Below, in pieces: positions 10,161 through 21,618 of a stretch of DNA of 64,000 bases (its first letter is position 1; each line of letters opens with the position of its first letter). A program made the translations under genes and the position numbers. This DNA is from Nemophila menziesii (lineage: Eukaryota > Streptophyta > Magnoliopsida > Boraginales > Hydrophyllaceae): the NCBI GenBank assembly GCA_029959085.1, contig JARWIR010000002.1:36233733-36297732 (forward strand). Direction: 5' to 3'. The notes beneath the pieces are model-generated. The model was not told the origin of the DNA. It searched no databases and worked only from the letters and a program-made list of their open reading frames with translations.

Positions 10161-11883
10161 TGGTGTGTTATAAAATAACACTTCTAAAAGGAAAGACACG
10201 TACCGCAAGTGTACGGGTCGTCCAAGTAATATCCGATAAACGAGAATTCAATCTCAGGGACGGATTGGATATGACTTTATATGTTATGTAATAAGTGTGG
10301 ATAATTGTTATATGATGCGGAAAGTAAAATAGTGAAATATTTGTTGGTTTTGTTTAAGGACTAAAGTGCAATTAATGTAAAATACTAATAACTTATGCAA
10401 ATAACTAAGATGCAAGTAAATAAAATATGAGTAAACGCAAGGATGAGAAGTAGTACTTGAGTCTCGCTAGGGCTTCACCTAAACCTTCTAAATTAATCTT
10501 TTCTGTTAAGGGTAGAATCGTTATAATTATGCTAGTCGGGATTCTAAAGTCTCTTAGCTCCAGTCAAGGTGGACCTAAGAGCTCTCCTACAGTATTCTAA
10601 ACTCCGCCAGGATGATTAAAACTACTTTCAGATGGTTCACTTTCTTACCGCATTGACTATTGGTTAGCCAAGCCTGTCAAGGTCATTGGTGAAGACCAAT
10701 GGGAATTACCTAGTTTTGTATCTAAACCCTCCGTCAAGGTGATCAATACGCCACTATATTGAATAGCCCAGATACTAACAATTACCCTTAGTTCATGACT
10801 TTAAAGATAATAATTAAGCATAAAATAAAATCCAACATAAATAACGAATTCAATTTAAATTAAGAAATCCCAAATTAGAAAAACATAAATTAATCAAGTT
10901 AGGGTTCTACCCAATTCGCGATTCTCAGGTACAAATAAGTTTAGCTCATAATGGAATTAAAAACTAAAGAAATAAAAATAAGGGAATACATGTTTTACAG
11001 AAAGAAAATATAAAAGAACCTAATTAGGGAATCGGGTTTGGCTGCGATTTGGAGAAGATGATTTTCTCCAACTCTTAGCTTTCTCCTTTTCCTTGCTTGA
11101 CTTTCTCTCTTGCACTTCTGACTTTTCTAAATTGAGTTGTGTGTAAAATAAAAGTCCAAAGGTCTATTTATAAGGTGAAAATCGGACTTGGGCTATTACT
11201 TAAGTGAGTTAGTGAAATATTAAAAACCCTAAGTTCTCATCTTTAATTACAAATCCCGTAACTGGTGTACACCCTTTACTAAAACGACTTTAACTTTCCC
11301 AAATCAACTCCGAATTGACCCGTTCAACTTGCTAAACCTCCTTGGATTTTAGTAGTTTTCCTTTATTAAGCTTTTGCACGTTAAATGGGTTGTTTTTAGT
11401 GAAAAGTTTGTAGGTCCATGATGCTAGAAAGGAGAGGAATCAAAGATTAAAGTCTTAGATCGTATAAAGAAGTCAAAGGAGAGAAGAAATATCACGAAGG
11501 ATTAAAGTCTTCATAACTTGATAAGGAACGAATCTGCTGAATCCATGTCTAAGTAGCTCGAAATTAGCAATTACCATCAACCTTCTAGATTTGCAGCTTC
11601 AACTTGTCAACTCTTCCGGATATTTATTCTCTCCTTTGACATCTTTACACGATCTAAGACTTCAATCCTTGATTCCTCTCCTTTCTAGCATCATGGACCT
11701 ACAAACTTTGCACTAAAAACAACCCATTTAACGTGCAAAAGCTTAATAAATAAAAACTACTAAAATCAAGGAGGGAAAATGAAATATAACGAATTAACAC
11801 CAAAAGTCTATCGAATTAGTCAAATAATCACCCAAAATGATGTCTCCTAAGGGCATATAATTAGAAAAAAAGAGGAGGCATCA
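10161..11883 (-). repeat. Element B 3' LTR, complete
   Basis: 1723 bp, TG..CA on the plus strand, with the U3 hairpin at 11838-11883 (TGATGTCTCC and GGAGGCATCA arms). A TATA-like motif is at 11165-11172 on the minus strand. The block 'CCGCAAGTGTACGG.TGTCCAAGTAAT' near 10200, close to the 3' end of the LTR, is shared with A and D. The LTR is related to but clearly distinct from that of A. Confidence 0.88.
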
Positions 11884-11896
11884 AGACCCCAAACTC
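11884..11896 (-). other. Polypurine tract of element B
   Basis: Minus strand GAGTTTGGGGTCT directly before the 3' LTR start TGATGCCTCC. It is the same motif and position as in element C (1023-1035). Confidence 0.78.
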
Positions 11897-13336
11897 AAAC
11901 CTTTTTCGTCCCGACAAAGTAAAATAAAAACAAAGGTCTAAGGTGAATAAAGAAATGCAGAAGCTAGTAAATACACCCAAAGCAGAACTTAAAATAAATC
12001 TCATATAGCAAACATTAGGAATTAATATACACATACACTTTTCATGCACAATCAAATGAAAATAATATCAATCTTAAAATTAACTTCACAATGCTAGAAG
12101 GTTACGCTTGCACTCATCTCAATATGATGGTTATAGGGTGTTCATTGATCCTCACTCGCTTTGAACGCTCCACTTAGTATACTCCCTATTAGCTGAATTA
12201 TAAACTTACTATGCACCTAGGAATCACGAGGACTTTATGGTTTTAGCGTAGGCTTAGGGACGGTGTGGTATGTATATTTGGTCAATTTGAAGTGAGCTTT
12301 TGGCTCTCTACTCACTTACCATCAACAACTGTCCATGAGCTTGAGTTTACACCCAAATAATGTTCTCACTCAACCCATTTGACGCGCTAATTTAGCGTCC
12401 CCATGTTAACCAATTGATACTAAGATGATTTTCAGAAACTTCCACTTTGCTGGATATTTATTCTTTCTTTTTATTTTTTCCTTTTTTTGTACAGACGGAA
12501 AGCGGGTTTCTAGTTTGTTGGTTTGTGATAACCGGGTTCCCGTTACTTACTGTATTGATTTTCGATTTTTCTTTTTTTTTTCAATCCCGACAAAGGGTTA
12601 CAAATAATAATATCTTCTGAAATTGTGCCTCAGTACAAACACATATAATTCTCTCCCAATGTAATATCCCATAGATGGACCCACCACCCCAAACTCAAGC
12701 TCGAGACAGGTCTCAGGATCGTGATTCAAGTGCGGGTCATATGGAAATGCCTAATAAACTAAGAGGATATGGGCTTATATCGCGGCGACAAAAGAAAAGG
12801 CCTTAAGGCTCAAAATTGGGCTAATAAGAATATAATTAATACAAGGGATAAAAGGCTAAACAGGTCTCAAATGGCTAACAAAGAACTGCCCCTATCATTT
12901 TCCTAGTTAAATAGCTTGCGTCTAGTTCATACCTAAGCGAGTTCTCTACTAATTTGGATCTCACGTTCTACAAACAAAACATTTACCTTAAGTACAAGTT
13001 TACTTCTTTTGTATTTTTCATTAATTATTCCTATCAATTACCTATATTTGCATGCAATTAAAGTGAGTTTTTTACTATCCCCTAAAGTCCACTATTTACT
13101 ATCATAGATTTATCAATAGTATGCTTAATGGGGACATTTGAGATCTTCTACAGTCAAACGCAACTCCTAATTAGTTTTATTAAAAGAAAATGAAACAAAT
13201 AACACATAAAATTGGGATGAGGCAACAAACCCCACCCCAATCTCAAAAATGAGTAGTGACCCCACGACTCGAAAAGTCTCGATAAAGCGATTAACTTCAT
13301 ATACACTACTAAATGAGAAGGGAAAGAAAACGTATC
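11897..13336 (-). other. Element B 3' noncoding region
   Basis: About 1.4 kb between ORF3 and the polypurine tract, with no supported gene. It is alignable in patches with element C 1036-2549. At 12490-12600 it holds a copy of the AACCGGGTTCCCG motif followed by TTACTGTATTG, the same combination that ends the palindrome array near 15388-15420, next to T-rich runs. Confidence 0.6.
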
Positions 13337-14637
13337 TCAACCAGCACTAGGCTGGTTACCATCGTTGCGTCCAGGTTGGGCTTCTTGTGTAAGTATGGAG
13401 TAAATGACGTGTTGCATATTGCTCACCCCAAGTAACATGTTTTTCATCATATCCAACTCTTTTGTGACATTTCCTAAAGTGACAATCATCGCATCCTGTT
13501 TCTCTTCCAACACTCGGATTTTATTCTCTAACTCATTATCAGAATTTACCTTCTTCTTTGGCGGAGGAACTCTAGGATTCTTCATGGGTTGTGTTGCTTC
13601 ATTATGAGCGTTCTCAATCGAATTTAATGTCATATTTTCCCCATTGTCCGAAGGCTCAACCTCTTCGCTCCTACATGGTATTTTCGCGTCTAGAGACAAA
13701 GCAGTGATGGTACATGAAAACTTAAGGTTTTGCTGCACAGTTGGGGTTTTCTTAAACTCCATAATGGTGTCATAAATCACACGAGCAACATCAATTTCTT
13801 GGTTCTGAATAACACACTTTATAAAGATAACATACTCCCTTTTCAATTCGGAAGTGTGAGTAATGCCAAAGAAGGTGGGGAATATGAAACGGGACCATAC
13901 CTTAGCACAAGGTAATAAATAGCTACTATAAAATTGCCAAGCATATCTCTCACCATTTGGAATAGGGCGATTCCCACGAATCAAAACTTTATCTCAAAGA
14001 GAATCCCAATTAAAAGATGGATCGTTAATCGTTTCGTGATATTGGCAAGGACCCGTAAGGTTTGGCAATTTCAAAGTTTTGCGAATAAGCTCAATTGAGA
14101 AAGGTAATACCTTTTTGCGTATGATAATTGACTGTTTATTTGTAAAAGATAATCCTTCATAGAAATCACGCACCATAGTAGTAATATATGTGAGATCTCT
14201 TAGTCTCAATTTGGTCCACCCAAACTTATCATAAGTAATAGCATAACCTTTAAACTCACTGTTCATAATACTTCGAGGGAACCTTTCTCAACACCAAACT
14301 TCAAGAAATTAATTATGTCACGAACCTGATCAGCTCAACTAACTGCTGCTCTCTTTGGTTTTTGTGCCATAGTCTTTCTTCGGGTAGCTCTTTGTTCTGG
14401 AATGGGTTCGCTAGGAATTTCTTCATCAACCTCTTCTTCTTCATCGACCAAAAGGCTTTTAAAGCTTAGCCCCACTTGGGGTTTCTTTCCTTTCATAGCA
14501 GTCTTAACCTCTTCAATCTTGTGTTTAGGACCCGAATATAGGATCTCAATAGCTCTTTCGTGTGTAGCACTAGGATTATTTCTTGTTCTAGGAGTGTTTC
14601 TCCGAGTATAACTGAAATAATCTGCCTTGTTTGTCAT
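13337..14637 (-). pseudogene. Element B ORF3: plant-transposon-protein-like gene, nearly full length
   Basis: About 430 codons from ATG 14637 to the stop at 13337, broken by lesions near 14270-14340 and 13985-13994. The N-terminus is basic with an acidic run (DEEEEVDEEIPSEP). The core has FGWTKLRLRDLTYITTMVRD, IIRKKVLPFSIELIRK, LPNLTGPCQYHE and FIFPTFFGITHTSELKREYV. The C-terminal third is a predicted coiled coil (NELENKIRVLEEKQDAMIV onward). A and C carry the same gene at the same place, downstream of integrase. Family as I recall: 'putative plant transposon protein' (Pfam PF20167). No known enzymatic motif, zinc site or membrane segment is seen. Three related copies in one window suggest it was a conserved element gene rather than captured noise. 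Confidence 0.75.
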
Positions 14638-15642
14638 GTCTTCTCACCCCAAACTCAAAACTTCAAAAAGTCGAAAACTAGAGAAAAGTTTCGAAATTTG
14701 ATGTTTTAAGGATAGAAGGAAGAAGATTAAGGTAATATATGAGATGTGTTAGGATTATTTTGTGTGATTGGAGAGATTTTATGTTTCAATTTAAGGCTTA
14801 GAGGAAGAAAAATTCTTGGAGAAAACTAGAAATTTGAAGGTGTTTTGGAAAGGTTATGAGTTGATTGTGTGTTTGTGTGGTGTAAGAGGGTAGGATTTGA
14901 TGTTTATAAGCTGTTTTGATGATGATTTTCGGAGCGGTGTGAAGCTGAGAAACAGAATTGGAGGCTAACTTGAGAAGGAAGGCACAAATATAGGGTTTAG
15001 GTTTCCAAAACCGCCTCTCACAGATGGAAATCGGGTTCTCGGTTAACGTCACTGTGTTGGCTCAAAGAAATTTCCAATGTCAATTTTTTTTAATTTTTTG
15101 ATTTTTTTACCTGGACGCAGCCATCTCGCGTCTATCTATACGCACTAGTCAGAGAGTTGGCTGTCAAAACCGGGTTCTCGATTTTTGTCGACGGCGCAAC
15201 TTCAAACGCAGCTCCTTGCGTCTACCTTTACGCACTAGTCAGAGAGTTTGGGACCTATAGCTATCGAAACCGGGTTCTCGGTCAGCTCAAAACCGTGTTC
15301 CCGGCTTTCGTCGACATCGCGAACCTGGACGCTGTGTCTTGCGTGTGGTGGGTTGGCAATCAGTTGCTCACCGGGTTCCCGGTTTGCGCAAACCGGGTTC
15401 CCAATTTCTACTGTATTGCAACCCAAATCTTTTTTGTTATTCGCCTTTTTAACCCCAAACTCATGACCCTTTCACTCATGAAATCATTAAAAACAATTAA
15501 CCTTTCTCATTTCTTAAAAAATAAACACTAATCAACAACAATAAATCTAATTTATACTACGAAATAAAGAAAACATGAAACTAAAGTACAATGAATTGGC
15601 TTTTGTTTAACGTCGTTAAGCTCGACAGGTTACCTCTCGCTT
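14638..15642 (-). other. Element B spacer between integrase and ORF3
   Basis: The stretch 14638-14879 is A/T-rich leader to ORF3, similar in wording to 8085-8300 of element A. The stretch 14880-15425 carries the palindrome array. The stretch 15426-15642 is AT-rich and leads into the integrase end 'cgtcgttaagctcgacagg', shared with 9220-9240 of A. No gene supported. Confidence 0.55.
14880..15425. repeat. Palindrome array B (core AACCGGGTTCYCGGTT)
   Basis: Copies of AAACCGGGTTCTCGG or ACCGGGTTCCCGGTT lie near 15020, 15168, 15268, 15290, 15370 and 15390. They alternate with a conserved block ACGCACTAGTCAGAGAGTT (near 15140 and 15231) and with GTCGACG and GACGCAG/TTGCGTC. The plan is the same as in A: a palindrome plus a second motif rich in ACGCA/TGCGT. 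The palindrome itself is different. Confidence 0.75.
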
Positions 15643-16900
15643 CTAGGGAGCTTCGAGGAGGTACATGACCTCCCCGGGATGTGGATCTTTCGAGCGATTG
15701 ATATCCTCGCCTCCATGATAAATCTTCAATCGATGACCATTCACCATGAAAGTGCGGTGCTGGATTGGATGCTCGATTTCTATAGCTCCATGAGGCATGA
15801 CTTTGGTCAAAATGTAAGGACTAGACCATTTCGATCTCAACTTACCCGGATAATTGCTGAAGTTGGAGTTGTATTTTAGGACCCTTTGTCCAACTTCAAA
15901 CCTCTTCACACGAATACGATTATCATGCCACCATTTAGTGTTTTCTTTGTAGAGTTTAGCATTCTCATAGGCATGTAATCGAAACTCATCAAGTTCATTC
16001 AACTTCATCATACAATTCTCACTGGCGAAAGTAGGATCTAAATTCAACTGCGCTATAGCCCAATATGCTCCTAATTCAACTTCAAGAGGTAAGTGACAAG
16101 CCTTACCATAAACCATACGATACAGAGATGCACCAACGGGAGGTTTGAACGCAGTACGATAAGCCCACAATGCATCATCTAACTTCATTGACCAATATTT
16201 TCTTGTGGGGCCAACGCTCTTCTCTAGGATGGATTTGACTTCTCGATTAGAGACCTCAGCTTGACCATTGGCTTGTGGATGATAAGTGGTAGATACGCGA
16301 TGTCTTATCCCATGATTTTCTAGAACTGTCTTCAAATATCTGTTCACAAAGTGTGAACCTCCATCACTGATAATAACTCTAGGTGTGCCATGTCTAGTGA
16401 ATATGTGTGACTTCAAAAATTTAATCACCACTCACGAATTCATTAGTTGGTAGGGCTATAGCCTCTAACTATTTAGACACGTAATCAACAACTAATAGGA
16501 TGTATTGATTTCCATTGGATGGTACAAAGGGACCCATGAAATCAATACCCCAAACATCGAATATTTCTACCTCAAGAACATTATTACATGGCATCTCATC
16601 CCTCTTGTATATATTTACCAGTAAACTGTAATCTATGACATTTCTTAACATACTCATGACAATCCTTATGTAATGTAGGTCAGTAAAAACCAGACTGTAA
16701 TACCATAGCGGCTGTGCGGTCACCTTTGAATTGTCCTCCATAGGGTGAATCGTGACAACCCGCAACTACTGACAACATCTCATTCTCGGGTATGCATCTT
16801 CTTACAATTTTGTCACTACATACTCTTTAGAGGAAATGATCCTCCCAGAAAAATTGTTTAGCATGATGAACCAATCTCTTCCTTTCTTGTGAAGTAACTC
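15643..16900 (-). pseudogene. Element B integrase
   Basis: The N-terminal zinc-binding region (16740-16900) keeps a CHDSPYGG motif, but the expected second His of GGH is a Gln here. The catalytic core starts with [20 protein letters not shown] (first Asp) in 16469-16765. After a short break near 16440 the frame 15643-16431 is open: VIISDGGSHFVNRYLK (second Asp), GQAEVSNREVKSILEKS (Glu), DDALWAYRTAFKPPVGASLY, and the C-terminal LRSKWSSPYILTKVMPHG with the end YHGGEDINRSKDPHPGEV. It is better preserved than A's integrase. It would integrate element cDNA. Confidence 0.85.
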
Positions 16901-18347
16901 CTTCAGGAAAAGAACCACTCACTATAAGATTTGCGATGTCTGCATACCAAGGAGTACTATCATAAATAACAAATAAACTCTCATCTGGAAACTAATCTCG
17001 AACCAACTCAAGACCACTATTCGATTCGAAACCTTCAAGATGAGACAAATGATCTGCAACTTGATTATCACACCCTTTTCGATCTCGAATTTCTGAATCA
17101 AACTCTTGTAACAAAAAACCCATCTGATTAACCGTGGCTTAGCATCTTTCTTATCCATGAGGTATTTAATTCCAGAATGATCGTTAAACACGACAATTTT
17201 TGCCCCAAGGAGGTAGGAACGAAACTTGTCAAATGCATACACACGGCTAATAGATCTTTCTCGGTCACCGTATAATTAATCTGAGCACCAGTGAAATTCT
17301 TACTCGCATAGTAGATAGAATGAAATACCTTATCTTTTATCTGACCCAACACCGCACCCATGGCTAAATCACTAGCATCACACATAACTTCAAACAGAAT
17401 CTTCCAATCAGGAGGTAATACAATAGGCACAGTAATAAGTTTCTCTTTAATCTCTTGAAATGCCTTCATGCAAGCTTCATCAAAAAGGAATTTGACGTCC
17501 TTTTTGAGTAAGTTACCCAAAGGTTTTGCGATCTTAGAAAAGTCTTTGTTGAAACGGTGATAAAACCCAGCATGCCCTAAAAAGCTTCTTACCCCTTTCA
17601 TAGAAACAGGGGGAGAGTCTTGATTACCTCAATCTTAGCTCGATCAACTTCTAACAAGAACTCGAAACCTTGTGTCCCAGTACTATACCTTCACAAACCA
17701 TAAAATGGCATTTTTCCAAGTTCAAGAAGAAATCGGTTTCCTTGCATCTAATTAATAGCTTCTCTAGATTCTGCAAACAATCATCAAAGTTATCTCCAAA
17801 AACAGAATAGTCATCCATAAATACCTCAAGGAATCGATCAACCATATCTCCAAATATTGACATCATGCAACGTTGGAAAGTAGCATGTGCATTACATAAT
17901 CCAAAAGGCATCCTTCGGTATACGAAAGTGCCAAAGGGACATCTGAAGGTAGTTTTGTGCTGGTCATCAGAAGCTACGTATATCTGATTGTAACCTGAAT
18001 TACCATCTAAGAAAATATAATATTCTCTACCTGCTAACTTGTCCAACATTTGGTCTATGAACGGAAGTGGACGATGGTCCTTTCTAGTAACCTTGTTCAA
18101 CTTACGATAATCCATACACACTCTCCAACCTACTACAGTTCTTGAGCGTATGGCTTCGTTCTGATAATTCAAGATGGTAGTGATACCACCCTTCTTTGGT
18201 ACGCATTAAACTGGACTTACCCAGTCACTACTAGCTATGGGATAGACGATTCCCGCATCTTGTAGCTTAATAACCTCTTTCTTTACCACTTCTTTCATTG
18301 CAAGCATCAATCTTCTATGTCCTTCATCTGAGCGTGGACTATCATCC
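16901..18347 (-). pseudogene. Element B reverse transcriptase and RNase H, frameshifted
   Basis: RT: VCMDYRKLNKVTRKDHRPLP, then YYIFLDGNSGYNQI with the motif A Asp, FGTFVYRRMPFGLCNAHATF, and FMDDYSVFGD with the two catalytic Asp of motif C. A frameshift near 17650 separates the palm from the connection [17 protein letters not shown]. RNase H: VMCDASDLAMGAVLGQ (Asp), YTVTEKDLLAVC (Glu), VFNDHSGIKYLMDKKD (Asp). The frame shifts again near 17230. The N-terminal start of RT is cut by element D at 18348. It would copy element RNA and degrade the RNA strand. Multiple lesions make it inactive. Confidence 0.85.
18343..18347. repeat. Target site duplication CATCC, left copy (element D)
   Basis: CATCC before TGATGTCTCC at 18348 recurs at 20100-20104 after CCACCA at 20099. 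The uninterrupted sequence is seen in element A at about 23410 (actatcatcctct). Confidence 0.92.
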
Positions 18348-20099
18348 TGATGTCTCCCGATTTGTTCTAATTCTTAGCCCATTGGAGACATCCTTTTAGG
18401 TGAATAAATGAGTTATTTGATAGACTTTTAGGCTTATTTGATCATATTGCACTTTCTCCCCTTGGAAATTAACTATTTGCATAAACTGAGCTTTTGTGCG
18501 TAAATTTGACTATTTTTAATGCAAAGTTAACTGGTTCTTGAATTTCATAAAAGACCAATCCAAGGAGAAAAGGTGAGAATAAAGTCTTAGGGTGTTTTAG
18601 AGTGTTAGGAAATGATTTTGAGTCAAGTTTCTATTTTTAGAGTACACTTTCCTATTTCGATTTCTTGATTTATTGATTTATTCTTTTTAAGCATATGCGG
18701 TTTAATTATTTATTTAATGTGAAGCTGTAAAAGATAAATTGTAATTACTTAGAGACCAAGTCAAGATAAAGATGAAAGGAAATAAGATTTACATGGAAAT
18801 AAGAAGATTTAGGAAAGATTTATTCAAAGGAGGAAAAGATAAAGCTGCCTTTTGAAATCTGAAAATCCAGCCACGTTTTAGAGATTAAATCATAATAAAA
18901 GATTAGATTGGATTCTGGACGAATTGTCTGCACCAATAGAAAGAGCTTTCCAAGACAAGCAGTTTCATATATTGGAACTTCTCAAACGGATAAGTATTGA
19001 AAAAGATATGACCAAATCAAATCAGCAGAATCTTATCTTTTAGAGCTACGAATTTAAGAGTCCTTGACTTGTCTTCCACTCCAAGCAATTTCGACCTAGG
19101 GTCTTCCAACACCTATAAATACACCCCTTAGACCTCATTATTCAGGACCTCTCACAATTCATTCAATATATACATCCTTAGAGAGAGCGTCAAGAGGCAG
19201 AAGCAAGAGCAGAAGCTTGAGACTGTCTATATCTCCAACAACAGTTCAAGCCAATTCCTCTATCTAGGTTCTTATTTTATTTCTGTTATTAGGAACATGT
19301 ATATTATTAATTTCCTTATTGTTTTTACTTTCAATATGAGCTAAACCTTAATTACTTGAGAATCGCAATAAAGGGATGAACCCTAATTAATTTAATTTAT
19401 GTTTTGAATTTGGGATTGCATGATTTAAATAGGATTGAGTTTTATATATTGGTTATTACTTTGTTTTTATTACTAATTCTTTTCCGCGCAACTAGAATTA
19501 GCTGTTAGTATTTGGGCTATTCACTTTAGTGGCGAAGTGATCATCCGACAGGGGGGTTTGAATACAGATCTAGGTAATACCCGTGTAATGTCCGTTATTG
19601 ACCGACAGGCTTAACTAGTTACATAGCCAAAGAGGTAAAATCTTATCATCCGAAAAGCCATATTCGACCATGCAGGTGTTTATGATACTTTAGGATAGCT
19701 TCTAGGTCCACCCGACAGGGGGCTAGGAGATATTAGAGTCCCGACTAATATTATAATTCCAATTCTACCCTTAAATATAACATAGATTATATTGATTAAG
19801 TGGATTCCTTGCGAGACTCAAGTATAGCTCATATCTGCATCTTAGTCCTTTAGTATTTATTTTCAGTTATTTATTTTCTTGCAGTCTTAGGATTAATATA
19901 AAAACCAAATAAATATCTTTTCTCTTTTATTTTCTGTATTTGCAATTATTACTACTTATCTGTTGAACACTTGGGTTATACCAGTCCAATCTCTGAGAAC
20001 GAATCCGACTTATCGGAGTATTACTTGGACAACCGTACACTTGCGGTTAAGTGGTTCCTCTATTTTGCACTTTATTTTATAACACCCCAGGACCCACCA
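18348..20099 (+). mobile_element. Element D: solo LTR in element B, opposite strand
   Basis: 1752 bp from TGATGTCTCCC to GGACCCACCA, with perfect CATCC duplications. In plus orientation it has the U3 hairpin at 18348-18393, a TATA box CTATAAATACACCCC at 19114-19121, and near the 3' end the shared block 'GGACAACCGTACACTTGCGG' at about 20027. No internal gene sequence remains, so a full element was reduced to one LTR by recombination between its LTRs. It interrupts the protease-RT junction of B. Confidence 0.92.
19114..19121 (+). promoter_or_regulatory. Probable TATA box of solo LTR D
   Basis: TATAAATA within CACCTATAAATACACCCC. The same sequence stands in solo LTR F at 49572-49579. The conserved spacing from the LTR start suits a U3 promoter. 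Confidence 0.6.
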
Positions 20100-20104
20100 C
20101 ATCC

Positions 20105-21018
20105 TCCAGAATAATTTTGTGTTCGCAATAGGAGGGACTAATACCTTTTACGTCAGCAATAGTCTAATCTATCACCTCTTTGTTAGCTCTTAGTATTCGC
20201 AACAGTTTGTCTTCTTGAGGACCTGTTAAAGTAGCTGAAACAATAATAGGTAAAGTGTTGTTAGTACCTAAATATGCATACCTCAAGTCTGACGGTAGTG
20301 GTTTCTCTTCTAATTTTGGGGGAGACTCAACAGATGGTTTCTTTTGAGGTTCAATCTCCCCTGCATCTCGTAACGGTTCATAGGCTAAACGCCTATACTT
20401 AGGATTCTCAGAATTAAGAGCTGCCACAGTTTCGGCAAGCTCTTCCATCATCTCAGGTGAGTCAAATGTCAAAGTGGCCTGCAAGTCATCATCATAATTA
20501 AAACAATCATATACCTCTTGCGTGGCATGCTCTACTACATCCATTCGGAAACAATCCTATTGTGAATCTGGAAACTTCATAGCTATGAACACACTAAACT
20601 TTACCTCTTCGTCTTGGATTCGCATGGTTAATTCTTCGTTTTCTACATCAATCAAAGTATGCCCTGTAGCTAGGAATGGTCTTCCCAAAATGATGGGGAC
20701 ATTCGTATTTGCGTCGTATTGAAGAATAACAAAATCAACGGGAAAAACTAAAGTACCTGCCTTGACGAGGACATCTTCTATCGCCCCTCAGGATATATGA
20801 GGGATCTATCAGCCATTTGCAAGACCATAGAAGTCGGTCTTGCATTCCCTATCTTCAATATCTCGAAAATTGATTTGGGCATCAGATTAAAACTGTCACC
20901 CAAATCACACAAAGCCTTTTCTTGCCACTCATTACCAATAGAGATCGGAATAGTAAAGCTCCCAGGATCAAGTAACTTGGGTGGCAACTTACTCTGACAT
21001 ATTGCACTACACTCTTCT
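20105..21018 (-). pseudogene. Element B protease and protease-RT linker, N-terminally truncated
   Basis: Begins inside the coding region at 21018, where a deletion joined it to LTR sequence. It has CQSKLPPKLLDPGSFTIPIS, then ALCDLGDSFNLMPKSIFEIL, where the active-site loop D-L-G-A of A reads D-L-G-D here, a likely damaging change. A lesion near 20777 follows. The later part resembles A: MDVVEHATQEVYDCFNYDDD, MMEELAETVAALNSENPKYR, and LRYAYLGTNNTLPIIVSATL. The protease would cleave the Gag-Pol polyprotein. Gag is missing from this copy. Confidence 0.8.
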
Positions 21019-21618
21019 GACTTTTTCTCTGGCACTTCTGACTTTCTCCAAATGTCTAGTTATTAGGTGAAAATCGGAATTGGGTTATTACTTAAGTGAG
21101 TTAGTGAAATATCAAAAAGCCCAATTCCAATCTTTAATTATAAATCTCGTAACTAGTGTACACCTTTCACTAAAACTCTTGTAACTTTCTCAAATCAACT
21201 CCGAATTGACCCGTTAAACTTGCTAAATCTTCGTAACTCGATAAGGAACGAATATTCTTTACAACTGAAAGGTGGAGTCCATGTCTAAGTAGCTCGAAAT
21301 CAGCAATTACCATCATCCTTCCAGATTTGCAGCTTCAACTTGTCAACTCTTCAGAATATTTCTTCTCGCCTTTGACTTCTTTACACAATCTAAGACTTTA
21401 ATCCTTGATTCTTCTCCTTGATAGCATCATGGACCTACAAACTTTGCACTAAAACAACCCATTTAACGTGCAAAAGCTTAATAAATGAAAACTACTAAAA
21501 TCCAAGGAGGGAAAATGAAATATAACGAATTAACACTAAAGTGTATCGAACTAGTCAAATATTCACCCAAAATGTTGTCTCCTAAGGGCATATGATTAGA
21601 ATAAAAGAGGAGACACCA
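21019..21618 (-). repeat. Element B 5' LTR, remnant of 600 bp
   Basis: Similar to 11090-11883 of B's own 3' LTR, including 'aggtgaaaatcgg', 'tgacccgttcaacttgctaaa' and the U3 hairpin end (21573-21618). About 1.1 kb of its R/U5 side, the primer site and gag are gone; protease sequence follows directly at 21018. Confidence 0.85.

Larger units (their letters stand above)
10161..21618 (-). mobile_element. Element B: Athila-like LTR retrotransposon inserted in integrase of element A
   Basis: Runs from TGGTGTGTTATAAAA at 10161 to the hairpin end ..GAGACACCA at 21618. It splits A's integrase between 'MGPF' and 'FDVWGI'. Order on the minus strand: 5' LTR remnant (21019-21618), protease (20105-21018), element D, RT/RNase H (16901-18347), integrase (15643-16900), palindrome array, ORF3 (13337-14637), noncoding region, polypurine tract (11884-11896), full 3' LTR (10161-11883). 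Gag, primer site and over half of the 5' LTR are deleted. No clean 5-bp duplication is seen: the left flank has an extra stretch (ctttagatctctcc) not found in the integrase of B itself. Confidence 0.88.

Noticed and set aside
9251..16431. Tandem duplication of an integrase gene
   Set aside because: The two copies (9251-10149 and 15643-16900) belong to elements A and B. The nesting with LTR borders explains both.
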